Shown here piece after piece: positions 27,041 to 35,353 of a stretch of 64,000 nucleotides of DNA. Below the pieces are notes generated by a model, which saw only the letters and a program-made list of their open reading frames with translations, was not told the origin of the DNA and ran no database searches. Position numbers and translations under genes: made by a program. Within the stretch, counting starts at the first letter, position 1, and each line of letters begins with the position of its first letter. Source of the stretch: Bacteroidota bacterium (GTDB lineage Bacteria; Bacteroidota; Ignavibacteria; Palsa-1295); assembly GCA_021324685.1 (NCBI GenBank), contig JAJPIQ010000005.1, forward strand, positions 124,001-188,000, written 5' to 3'.

Positions 27041-27080
27041 GACAGGTCAAAACGAAACTGGGCGGCACATCGCCGCCCAG
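27041..27080 (-). terminator. Rho-independent terminator after the 27138-27950 gene
   Basis: On the minus strand CTGGGCGGC (27080-27072) and GCCGCCCAG (27066-27058) make a perfect 9-bp stem with a 5-nt loop, followed by TTTCGTTTT. It separates the barrel gene from the T9SS gene downstream. Confidence 0.8.
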
Positions 27081-27137
27081 CAAAAAGGATAGTCAAATTC
27101 GGAGGTACGGAGTGGCGAGCCGTACCCCGCCGTGCAA

Positions 27138-27950
27138 TTATCCACGGATGAAATAACGGATCGCAAGACCGGCGAAGAGCGCGGACGCGCGCCAGTTCTC
27201 GGTGTTATCGACTCTCGTGATCGGGAAATCGTAGCCGACGGTTGGCGTCCCGATCCAGTCGTTCGAGAACGATATATCATAGGTCGCCTGCGCGCGGAGC
27301 GCGATGCGAAGGGAGGAGGCCGTGCTAACGGTCGTCGAAGACGTGACTGTCTGCGTTTGCACGCCGCCGCCGACATTCATATCGCCGCTCGAAGCACTGA
27401 CAGTGACCGTCTTATTGAAATTCGCTCCCATTTTAATTCCGACCGACGGACCGACCTGAATTCCAGGGCCGACCGGGCTCGGGCCGGGAGTGAAATTATA
27501 CTTATACTGCAAGTTCACGACAAGGTACGAAAGCGTTGCATCGAGCGCCGTTGTTACGCCCGAATTATTATCGACCACCCCATTCAACTTTGTCGGCGTG
27601 CTGGCGGCAGCACCGCTGAGGTTCGTGAACTTAGAGGATTTCGAATCGTAGATAACTTCACCGACGATGAAGTTCTGGAGTTCGTTCGGATTCCCCATCG
27701 GGAATTCGAGCGATGCTCCACCCCATGGCGCCACACCCGACCCGTTCTGGGCCAGGAAGCAGCTCGGCTCCGAGTTCAGGATCGGAAACGCATCGGAATT
27801 GTACGCGACGAGATTGATACCACCGACCGGACCGGCCAAAAACCCGACCTGGACTTCCGGAGTGAGAACACCGCCCTTTTGGGCCCGTGCATTCCCACCC
27901 ATAGCAAGAATGGCGAAAGCAGAAAGTATAAGCAGAAGACGATTACGCAT
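27138..27950 (-). CDS. Predicted outer-membrane beta-barrel protein
   Basis: A 270-residue protein starting at MRNRLLLILSAFAILAMGG (signal peptide ending ARAQ); an upstream in-frame ATG would add 13 unlikely residues. Strand-rich sequence with VVNLQYKYNFTPG, PGIQVGPSVGIKMGANF and a C-terminal LFAGLAIRYFIRG strand fits an outer-membrane porin-like barrel. The N-terminus LTPEVQVGFLAGPVGGINLV resembles small barrel proteins annotated only as outer membrane protein. It is embedded among the T9SS genes, with a structured-looking leader and its own terminator, so it is probably monocistronic. Function unknown. Confidence 0.68.
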   Translation of the reverse strand: MRNRLLLILSAFAILAMGGNARAQKGGVLTPEVQVGFLAGPVGGINLVAYNSDAFPILNSEPSCFLAQNGSGVAPWGGASLEFPMGNPNELQNFIVGEVIYDSKSSKFTNLSGAAASTPTKLNGVVDNNSGVTTALDATLSYLVVNLQYKYNFTPGPSPVGPGIQVGPSVGIKMGANFNKTVTVSASSGDMNVGGGVQTQTVTSSTTVSTASSLRIALRAQATYDISFSNDWIGTPTVGYDFPITRVDNTENWRASALFAGLAIRYFIRG

Positions 27951-28090
27951 AGTTGTATGTCCAAAAAAAGAAGTTAAACACTTGTTCATGGGATTGCACG
28001 GTCCCGCGCAGGCTGTTTAAGCCGAAGTCCGGCGTTTCCGCCGTCGCAAGCCTTATTTCATCATTTCCCATGAGCCTTAAGTTCCGTTTA
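27951..28090 (-). promoter_or_regulatory. Structured-looking leader upstream of the barrel gene
   Basis: This 140-base stretch on the minus strand can form CGGCG-GAAA-CGCCG (28043-28030), a 5-bp GNRA hairpin, inside a longer AGGCT (28053-28049)/AGCCT (28014-28010) pairing. Upstream of it, GGAACTTAAGG and CATGGGAA (about 28084-28064) match a motif in the leader of the gene starting at 39691. I recognise no named riboswitch. Regulatory function is inferred from structure potential only. Confidence 0.35.
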
Positions 28091-31000
28091 TTAACGTTCT
28101 ATCACAAATTGTTTTGAAACGATGTTTTCGGCGCCCGTCGCAGCATCCACCGTGCTTAAGCGGCAGGTGTAGGTCCCATTCGGGAGCTTCGATACATCGC
28201 AGGTTACCGTACGCTCTCCAGCCGCCTGGGCCACAGCATCCACGGGCCGGGCGACAGCCTTGCCAAGCACATCGTATACACCAAGCGTGACGATCGCCGG
28301 TGCGCGGTTCGCATAATTAATGACGACCGAAGAGCCCGTCACTGGATTTGGCGAGACAGGCCGGATCATGCTGACAACGTTACCCGTCTGCATGTACGTC
28401 CGAAGAATATCGTCCCCGCACACCAGAATCAGCGTGAAATTGCTGTCCTTTTTGAGCGGCACCACGCAGCCGGTCAGAACCCCATTGCTGAAAAGCTGAA
28501 GTGAGGTGAGCGATACGTTGGTCGTGGTATCGGACTTCGTCAGCATTGCATCGAACTTGATATTACCCAGGCTTTGAACGTTCGATGAAAGCTTGGGCCC
28601 GCGAAGAATAAGGACGATGGAATCGCCTTTTGCCGTTACATACGAAGCAGGATCGACGCTCCATCCCGAAGGAAGCCCGCTGAGCGAAGAAGCGATATTG
28701 GTCGGCTTATCGACACTGAGCAGGTCCGGATTGGAAAGCACATACACCAGTTTTACCGATGTAATATCGAGATCGGTATCGCCGATCGGAAGCCCGTTCG
28801 TATTGATCGAAATATTTATCGGCAGCGACAGCGAACTACCGGAGGTCGCCGACGGCGTCGAGAACTGCGACGTCACCAGTGCCGTCGCGATATCCGCGGA
28901 GTTCTGGACCACACTATACGTGCCGACCCTGGCCTGTCCGTTCTTTAAAATAAACTGTACCGAATCGACGTGGACCTGTTTCGATCCCGAATCCGGCATA
29001 AATTGTACGGGAATTTTTATGCTATCGTTACCGGCGACCGATGAACCGATCAGGTTCGGAAGCATGAAGGTCGTGCTGTCCGGACCCATCCATTTCACAT
29101 CGATGACGGTATCGGGCAACGCGAACGTATTCTTCAAAACGACCGTATCGGTCGCAAAACCGCAGGCTAAAACAGGCTGCGCGAGAATGCTTTGCGCGGT
29201 AACCCCGGTCGAGAGGATGACGGCGCTCGAGTAGTAGAGCGTATCGCAGGCGGTCCCCACGAACGCCATATCGATCCACTGTGAATCCACGAAGCTGACC
29301 GATGGGTCGAACGTCACATACACGGTCAGGGAATCACCCTGGTTGAGCGTGACCGGAAGCCCATTGCCCGAGCTTGGCACAACGCTAAACGAACTCGGCG
29401 AACTGCCGTTTTGCTGACCATACACAATATTCGTATAGGTCACGGGCGTGGCATTCGGATTTTTGATCGTAAACGAACGCTTCACCGGGGCCGTCTTATA
29501 CGTCACCGCACCAAAATCGAGCGATGGCGGATTGAACGTCATATTGAGTTCATTCACGACCATGGTCGCGATCACTTTCCCGAGCAGGTTTCCCTCGTTA
29601 TCGAACGCGTAGAGAGTATCGCGGGCTACTTCGTTGATGCCGGTGGGAACCGGAAAATCGACAAAGATCGTGTCGGACCCGCCCGCCTTGGCAAGAATGT
29701 CCGGCTTCGTAACATCCCACACCGAATCGTTCTGGTGCACGGCGGTAGGAGCTGAAAACTGCGTCACGTTCGATGCCTGGATGCCGTTGACCACCTGGGA
29801 AGCCGTACCCGAATTCGCAAGCACGAATGAAAGATGGATGACGTCGCCCGAGGAAGGACAGTTAATAACGTCGTTAACATCCTGGGTGAACGTGACCTGC
29901 GCGGTCACGGGATTGCCATGCAGAGAATCGTTCTTTATGACCGGCGTTACACCATCCGCCTGCAGCACTTGGGGGCTTTCCCAGGACCCCTTCGCCCCGT
30001 CCTGCTCGATGACCGTCGGCTGATAGATAAACCAAACGGAATCGATGCCGTCGGGCGCCGCAGCGCTCGCTTTTTTGGGAACGGTTACCGTGCTCGCCTG
30101 ATAGGGCGCGAGATAAAAGTGCGTCGGATCGGAAACATTATCGAACTTGACGGTCACATCGGTGAGCGCGGAGGTATTATGCACCACGACCGCTTTCTGG
30201 ACCCAGCCGGTATCTTTTTGGAGTGGAACGTCCTTCCAGGTCTGGTCTGTCACATAAAAATCGGGCGCACCGGCATTGCCTTGTACGATCACCGGCAAAA
30301 TAAAACACGGATCGCCGAACTTGATGGTATCGAAAGCCTCCTGGCCGATCACGGGCGAGAATTGGATCTCGACGAGACGCATCGAGTCCGGCGGGATCGG
30401 GCTCAAATCGGGGTTCACCAGGGTAAAGCCCTGGTTCCCTAACGCCAAAGCAAGCTTGGTAATATTGAACGGGGTATCGCTCACGTTCCGAATCGTATCG
30501 TAGAGCGTGGCACTGCCCGGCTTGGGAACGGTTCCGAAATCGCGGACCGGCGGCCCGATCGTGGCGTACTGCGGCTTATAGGTGCTCGTGATCGTCGTCA
30601 GGTTCCCGGCAATATCGTACACAGACACATGCAGATAGGCGGGTTTCGACGGATCGGCGACCGACATGCCATAGCCTCCGGTGTCGATGCCCAGCCCCTC
30701 GACCCAACTCGTATCGAGTTGAAATCCCATGTTGGTAATGCTATCGATCTCGATCTTTCCCAGGCCCGTTTGAAGGTTCCCAGTATCCGAAAGCTCGATA
30801 TACGCATCGTAACACGCGCCGTTCGGAATAGCCGCGGGCGAGACGGTGTCCGTCGGATGGAACGTTCCGGTTCCCAAAAGGCCCGCCCAGGCATAGGACT
30901 CGTCATAGCCGTACCCGTAAATATAGACTCCTACGCCGGCCGAATCGCCGGTAATGATATGCACACCAGGCGAAAGTTGTTTTGGGGGGACGGTATAAAG

Positions 31001-32344
31001 ATCGAAGGTGTCGTCCAAACTCTGTTTGGTGGAATTATATTTTGCGATCGGCTGGCCGTCGACCGTCGTTCGGGCTTCATCGTTCACGTTCACGATCACG
31101 GTCGCATAGTTATCGTAGGGTTGTTGCGAGCCTTTGGCGACCGGTGTTTCGAACACGACGGTTTTCGTATATTGCTCGCGTGGATTGATCACGACTTCCG
31201 CGGGATCGCCCAGGCCATTCTTGTTGTCCGGATAGCTGGAACTATTAATGTATTCGACGAGCATGAACGGCGCATCGCTCCAAAACTTTTGCGCGTTCTG
31301 CAATTCGGACCAATAGGTCCCGTACTTACTCTGGATCTGACAGACCTGGTTGACGCCTTGCGTCGTATTATAGTCCCAAATGGTTTGGTTCGGCTGGGAA
31401 GAAACGAAAAGATAAAGACCTAAATCATGCCCCGGCTGGCCAACCGGTTGGGCGAAATAGGTGCCGTAGTAAGTATTCGCCCACGTCCGCATCGCCGGCA
31501 TCATGTCCTCGACGTGATCGCAATAGGGAAAGTCGATCGGAATATTGGTACACATCGAGCCGCCCAGCACTCCAATAGGGTTACTGGAATGAATGATCGT
31601 TCCCGTTACATCGTAATTGTCGGCACTTTGTGCGAGCACCGAAAGGAATTGTACGCTTTGCCCTCGGTTCAGCGAGACCTGGAATGTTTGTCCCTGTGGA
31701 TAGACGACGACCGTATTGGGACCAGAACCGCGAAGGTCGGTCGCAGGGGTGATCGTAACATTGGTATTATCGGTGCTGGCTACGATCGTAAATTCGGACG
31801 GAAGGTCGTTGCTGCCTTCGAAGAGCGCCTGGAACCCGGCCACAACATAATCGGTCCCCCATCCGATCGTAGGAATGATATACGATCCGTCCGAGGTCTG
31901 GTTATTATGCGACATAAAATAGACCGTCAGGTCCGCATTCGTGGACCAGACATGGACGCCGTTATCCTGGACTTCCCCACTCGATTCCATTTCCCAACCG
32001 GAAAGCGGAACATCGTACGTCGCAATACTCAAGGCCTTCACCGGTAAGGATGCAACCGTTTTCTTTCCCAGCCCGATATTCGCTGTTGTGTTATACGGCG
32101 AAGTAATATATATGCGCATATATTTTCCGCCTAAGTCCTGGCCCCAAAAATTCGAGGGGATAGCGAACCAGAACTCACGGCCCATCGCCGGAGGGGATTG
32201 GTGCAGCTTTGCGATCTGGTGCTGAATACGGGCGTTCTGCGCACGGAGCGTAACCGTCGCGAACATGCAAACGAGCGCAGCGAGTACGCAGAGAGTTTCG
32301 CGAACGCTACCGAAAAAAAATTGCCTTGGACGGGTAAGTCTCAT
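28091..32344 (-). CDS. Giant secreted IgGFc-binding-like/T9SS protein (tandem paralogue A)
   Basis: A protein of 1417 residues. The start at MRLTRPRQFFFGSVRE is chosen because a signal peptide (LCVLAALVCMFATVTLRAQ) follows; the frame extends 48 codons upstream without sense. An N-terminal IgGFc-binding-like domain begins AMGREFWFAIPSNFWGQDLGG and includes VGWGTDYVVAGFQALFEG-type blocks and PYCDHVEDMMPAMRTWANTYY. ASH-type repeats (VRDFGTVPKP, SLDFGAVTYK) and a cohesin-like region follow. The T9SS type A tail runs from VSPNPVTGSSVVINYANR to NGTYTCRLSTVD...SKQFVIER. It is closely related to the genes at 32517 and 35354. A surface-exposed adhesin is the likely role. Confidence 0.85.
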   Translation of the reverse strand: MRLTRPRQFFFGSVRETLCVLAALVCMFATVTLRAQNARIQHQIAKLHQSPPAMGREFWFAIPSNFWGQDLGGKYMRIYITSPYNTTANIGLGKKTVASLPVKALSIATYDVPLSGWEMESSGEVQDNGVHVWSTNADLTVYFMSHNNQTSDGSYIIPTIGWGTDYVVAGFQALFEGSNDLPSEFTIVASTDNTNVTITPATDLRGSGPNTVVVYPQGQTFQVSLNRGQSVQFLSVLAQSADNYDVTGTIIHSSNPIGVLGGSMCTNIPIDFPYCDHVEDMMPAMRTWANTYYGTYFAQPVGQPGHDLGLYLFVSSQPNQTIWDYNTTQGVNQVCQIQSKYGTYWSELQNAQKFWSDAPFMLVEYINSSSYPDNKNGLGDPAEVVINPREQYTKTVVFETPVAKGSQQPYDNYATVIVNVNDEARTTVDGQPIAKYNSTKQSLDDTFDLYTVPPKQLSPGVHIITGDSAGVGVYIYGYGYDESYAWAGLLGTGTFHPTDTVSPAAIPNGACYDAYIELSDTGNLQTGLGKIEIDSITNMGFQLDTSWVEGLGIDTGGYGMSVADPSKPAYLHVSVYDIAGNLTTITSTYKPQYATIGPPVRDFGTVPKPGSATLYDTIRNVSDTPFNITKLALALGNQGFTLVNPDLSPIPPDSMRLVEIQFSPVIGQEAFDTIKFGDPCFILPVIVQGNAGAPDFYVTDQTWKDVPLQKDTGWVQKAVVVHNTSALTDVTVKFDNVSDPTHFYLAPYQASTVTVPKKASAAAPDGIDSVWFIYQPTVIEQDGAKGSWESPQVLQADGVTPVIKNDSLHGNPVTAQVTFTQDVNDVINCPSSGDVIHLSFVLANSGTASQVVNGIQASNVTQFSAPTAVHQNDSVWDVTKPDILAKAGGSDTIFVDFPVPTGINEVARDTLYAFDNEGNLLGKVIATMVVNELNMTFNPPSLDFGAVTYKTAPVKRSFTIKNPNATPVTYTNIVYGQQNGSSPSSFSVVPSSGNGLPVTLNQGDSLTVYVTFDPSVSFVDSQWIDMAFVGTACDTLYYSSAVILSTGVTAQSILAQPVLACGFATDTVVLKNTFALPDTVIDVKWMGPDSTTFMLPNLIGSSVAGNDSIKIPVQFMPDSGSKQVHVDSVQFILKNGQARVGTYSVVQNSADIATALVTSQFSTPSATSGSSLSLPINISINTNGLPIGDTDLDITSVKLVYVLSNPDLLSVDKPTNIASSLSGLPSGWSVDPASYVTAKGDSIVLILRGPKLSSNVQSLGNIKFDAMLTKSDTTTNVSLTSLQLFSNGVLTGCVVPLKKDSNFTLILVCGDDILRTYMQTGNVVSMIRPVSPNPVTGSSVVINYANRAPAIVTLGVYDVLGKAVARPVDAVAQAAGERTVTCDVSKLPNGTYTCRLSTVDAATGAENIVSKQFVIER

Positions 32345-32420
32345 ACGAATAAGACACTCAGCTTTATAAAAACGCACGGGGTACCTCTGGTTACAAATAA
32401 TTTTCGTGAATATTGCAACA

Positions 32421-32446
32421 AAGGACGGATTTTTAAGTCTGAAAGA
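32421..32446 (-). promoter_or_regulatory. Conserved 26-base upstream element (copy 1)
   Basis: On the plus strand this reads AAGGAC, two variable bases, ATTTTTAAG, one variable base, CTGAA, then NGA. It matches 39842-39867 at about 22 of 26 positions. Both copies lie upstream of paralogous T9SS genes (77 and 151 bases before the start codons). A promoter or activator site is possible, or simply shared ancestry from the gene duplication. Confidence 0.4.
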
Positions 32447-32516
32447 AAACAGCCCCGCTAAGCAAAAGCAATCCCGGAAATTCGTCAAAATAACCGTTTA
32501 CTCGCCAAATCGCCCG

Positions 32517-35231
32517 TCAGCGCAGGACCTCAAATTCCTTGGAAACAAGACGGTTTTCATCAGCGCCCAAAACCTGCACACGATAGGTGTACGTCCCAGG
32601 CGGAAGGCCGGAAATCTCACAGGTGATCGTCCATGAGCCGGGCGCTCGCCAGGCATCTGAAACCGGCCGCAGAACCTCTCGGCCAAGTGCGTCGAAAATC
32701 TGAAGCGTGACTCGACATTCCTCGGAATTCGAGTACTCGAATGTTGCCTCCGGACCGAAAACAAGATCGGACACAATAGAAAAATGGAAGGACTTTTGAC
32801 CCAAAACCTCCATATTGGTGCTGGCGGCAATGCCTCTCAGCGTATCGGTTCGAAGTAAAGGGGTGATCCCGTCCGAAGCGAGAACTTGAGGGCTGTGCCA
32901 GTATGCAACAGCGGTTTTTGCAAGGGAATCCGTCGGTTCATAAATAAACCATATTGAATCGAGACCCGAACCTGGCTGGCCGGTTCGATTCGGAACCGTT
33001 AGGGTACTTGCTTGAAACGGTGCAAGCCCAAAATGCACCGGGTCTGAAACCGAATCGAAAAGAACATGGATTGCTTCCGTGTTCGACAAATTATGAATCA
33101 GCACCGGCTTCGCGATCCATCCCGTATCTTTCGTTAGCGGCACAGGAAGCCACGCCTGATTGTCCACATAAAAATCACGAGCAGCATTCGCAATGAGCGT
33201 TGCCTCGACGATCCGGCATTCATCGCCGAACAGGATCGTGTCGGACACGGCGAACACTGACGTGTCCTGGAATTTTATTTTTATGAGCGCTTTCTGACCG
33301 GGCGGGATCGGAGAGGCAGGAACGCTATCGAGCGTGAAGCCGACATCTCCTTTTACCAGCTTGAGCGTTTGGAATGCGAACGCCGATGCGGTCGGATTGA
33401 CCAGCGTGTCGTAAACAACTCGAACGGTATCTGCAGGAACGTTCCCAACGTCCTGAACGGCCGGCACGACGGTATCGAGGTCGGGCTCATACGTACTCAC
33501 GATCGTTGTGCGATTGCCCGCCAAATCAAAAACATCGACCGAAAGATATCCGGGGTTCGATCCGTCGATCACAGATACATTATAACCGCTGGTGTCAAAG
33601 CCAACTCCTTCTATCCAATTGCTATCCAGTTGGAATGTCATATTGTATTGAGAGTCGACGCGAATGAACGAGAGATGACTTTGCGGACCATTCGCACTGC
33701 CGGAATCGGAAAGATGAACATGCGAACTGAAACACGTACTCGTAATCTGAGCAACAGGACCGACGGTGTCGGGCGACTGATACGTCGCAATACCTAACGG
33801 CCCGGACCACGCATACGACTCATCAAATCCGTAGCCATATCCATAAATACCTACTCCGAGAGAATCGCCTTGTATGGGATGAGCGCCGGGTTGAATTTTT
33901 GGAACCAGAAAAATCTCGAACGTATCATCGATGGGCTGATGAGTATATGAGAGAATATTCTTGCCGTCGAATGTGGTATAAGGCTCATCCTTGACGTTGA
34001 CTATAATATTCAGATAGTTATCATAGGGTTGTTGTGAGCCTTTTGCTATAGGAGTTTCAAAAATAGGATCACGTGAAAATTGCTCCCGTGAAGGGACAAC
34101 GACTTCTGCCGGATCGCCATTGGCGTTGTGATTATCGGGGTAGCTTGAGCTATTTATATACTCCACCAGCATGAACGGGGCGTCGCTCCAAAATTTTTGA
34201 GCATTCTGAAGTTCGTCCCAGTATATTCCGTACTGGCTGGGAATCACGCACTCCTGGTGAGTTCCAATTGCCGTACTGAATCCCCAGATGGTCTGGTTCG
34301 GTTTTGATGACACAAATAAATACATTCCAGAATTGTGACCGGCCGTTCCGGCAGGCTGGGCAAAATTGGTGGCATAGTACGTTTGCCCCCATATGCGCAG
34401 GGGCGGCAGCATGTGCTCAACATGATCGCAATAGGGAAAGTCAATCGGAATATTGGTACACATCGATCCACCAATGACACCGATCGGATTGCTTGAATGA
34501 ATCACCGTTCCAGTGACATCCATATCGCTGGAACTTTGCGCCTGCACAGACATAAATTGCACAGACTGGCCGCGATTAAGTGTGAGTCGAAACGTTTGAC
34601 CCGCAGCATGGGCCGTCGCGGATGCATTGGTGGTGGACCGAAGGTCGGTCGAAGGAGTAATATCGACGTTGGTATTGTCCATACCGGAAGCGATTGTGAA
34701 CTCCGAAGGCAAGTCGCTACTACCTTCGAAAAGTGCTTGAAATCCCGCAATAACGTAATCCGTACCGCATCCAATCGTTGGAATGATATAGGTTCCATCG
34801 GAGGTTTCGCTGTTGTGCGACATGAAATAAACCGTCAGCTCTGCACCGGTGGACCAGACATGGACACCCCTATTTTCGACATCCCCACTCGTTTCCATTT
34901 CCCAGCCGTTAAGCGGAATTTGATAGGTGGAGACAGCATATGCCTTCACAGGAATGGAATCGACTTCGTTCGTGCCCAACCCGATATGCGCCACCGTGTT
35001 CCGTTGCGAGGTAATACTAATCTGTAGATACTTCCCTCCCAGGTCCTGCCCCCAGAAATTGGAAGGGATCGCAAACCAGAAATCCCGGCCCATCGTGGGT
35101 GGCGCATGCTTCTGGGACGTAATTTGGCTCGTAATGCCAATGCTTTGGGAGCGGCCTGGTTGTATGAAGAAACTCGCGCTCAGCACAACTATTCCGAGCG
35201 CGCCAAGAGGGAATCGCGACCTGTCACTCAT
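32517..35231 (-). CDS. Secreted IgGFc-binding-like/T9SS protein, internally shortened (tandem paralogue B)
   Basis: A protein of 904 residues with a signal peptide (FPLGALGIVVLSASFFIQPG). Residues about 45-500 match its neighbours block by block (TMGRDFWFAIPSNFWGQDLGG, IPTIGCGTDYVIAGFQALFEG, PYCDHVEHMLPPLRIWGQTYY). After SPQVLASDGITPLLRTDTLRG the sequence jumps directly to a C-terminal sorting-like domain (VTLQIFDALGREVLRPVS, PPGTYTYRVQVLG, VSKEFEVLR). About 500 residues of ASH and cohesin-like sequence present in paralogues A and C are missing. The usual P-N-P entry to the T9SS domain is also absent (reads FGPEATFEYSN), so export competence is uncertain. The frame is intact, so it may be a functional short form. 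Confidence 0.82.
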   Translation of the reverse strand: MSDRSRFPLGALGIVVLSASFFIQPGRSQSIGITSQITSQKHAPPTMGRDFWFAIPSNFWGQDLGGKYLQISITSQRNTVAHIGLGTNEVDSIPVKAYAVSTYQIPLNGWEMETSGDVENRGVHVWSTGAELTVYFMSHNSETSDGTYIIPTIGCGTDYVIAGFQALFEGSSDLPSEFTIASGMDNTNVDITPSTDLRSTTNASATAHAAGQTFRLTLNRGQSVQFMSVQAQSSSDMDVTGTVIHSSNPIGVIGGSMCTNIPIDFPYCDHVEHMLPPLRIWGQTYYATNFAQPAGTAGHNSGMYLFVSSKPNQTIWGFSTAIGTHQECVIPSQYGIYWDELQNAQKFWSDAPFMLVEYINSSSYPDNHNANGDPAEVVVPSREQFSRDPIFETPIAKGSQQPYDNYLNIIVNVKDEPYTTFDGKNILSYTHQPIDDTFEIFLVPKIQPGAHPIQGDSLGVGIYGYGYGFDESYAWSGPLGIATYQSPDTVGPVAQITSTCFSSHVHLSDSGSANGPQSHLSFIRVDSQYNMTFQLDSNWIEGVGFDTSGYNVSVIDGSNPGYLSVDVFDLAGNRTTIVSTYEPDLDTVVPAVQDVGNVPADTVRVVYDTLVNPTASAFAFQTLKLVKGDVGFTLDSVPASPIPPGQKALIKIKFQDTSVFAVSDTILFGDECRIVEATLIANAARDFYVDNQAWLPVPLTKDTGWIAKPVLIHNLSNTEAIHVLFDSVSDPVHFGLAPFQASTLTVPNRTGQPGSGLDSIWFIYEPTDSLAKTAVAYWHSPQVLASDGITPLLRTDTLRGIAASTNMEVLGQKSFHFSIVSDLVFGPEATFEYSNSEECRVTLQIFDALGREVLRPVSDAWRAPGSWTITCEISGLPPGTYTYRVQVLGADENRLVSKEFEVLR

Positions 35232-35293
35232 AGAATTTGAAATTGATTATATTAAAAACCTCCACAACCCAGTATCGTTACACCGCCATATCG

Positions 35294-35334
35294 AAAAAAA
35301 CGAAGTGCTAACCGTATGAACGGTTAGCACTTCG
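35294..35334 (-). terminator. Strong rho-independent terminator after paralogue C
   Basis: CGAAGTGCTAACCGT and ACGGTTAGCACTTCG (35301-35315 and 35320-35334) form a perfect 15-bp stem with a 4-nt loop. On the minus strand it is followed by T7 (35300-35294). It lies 19 bases after the stop of the gene at 35354-39691. Confidence 0.93.
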
Positions 35335-35353
35335 TTTACTCAGACCGGTTAGT

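Noticed and set aside
27951-28090. Cyclic-di-GMP or cobalamin riboswitch
   Set aside because: A GNRA hairpin and a GC-rich helix are present, but the conserved blocks of these riboswitches are missing when read by eye.
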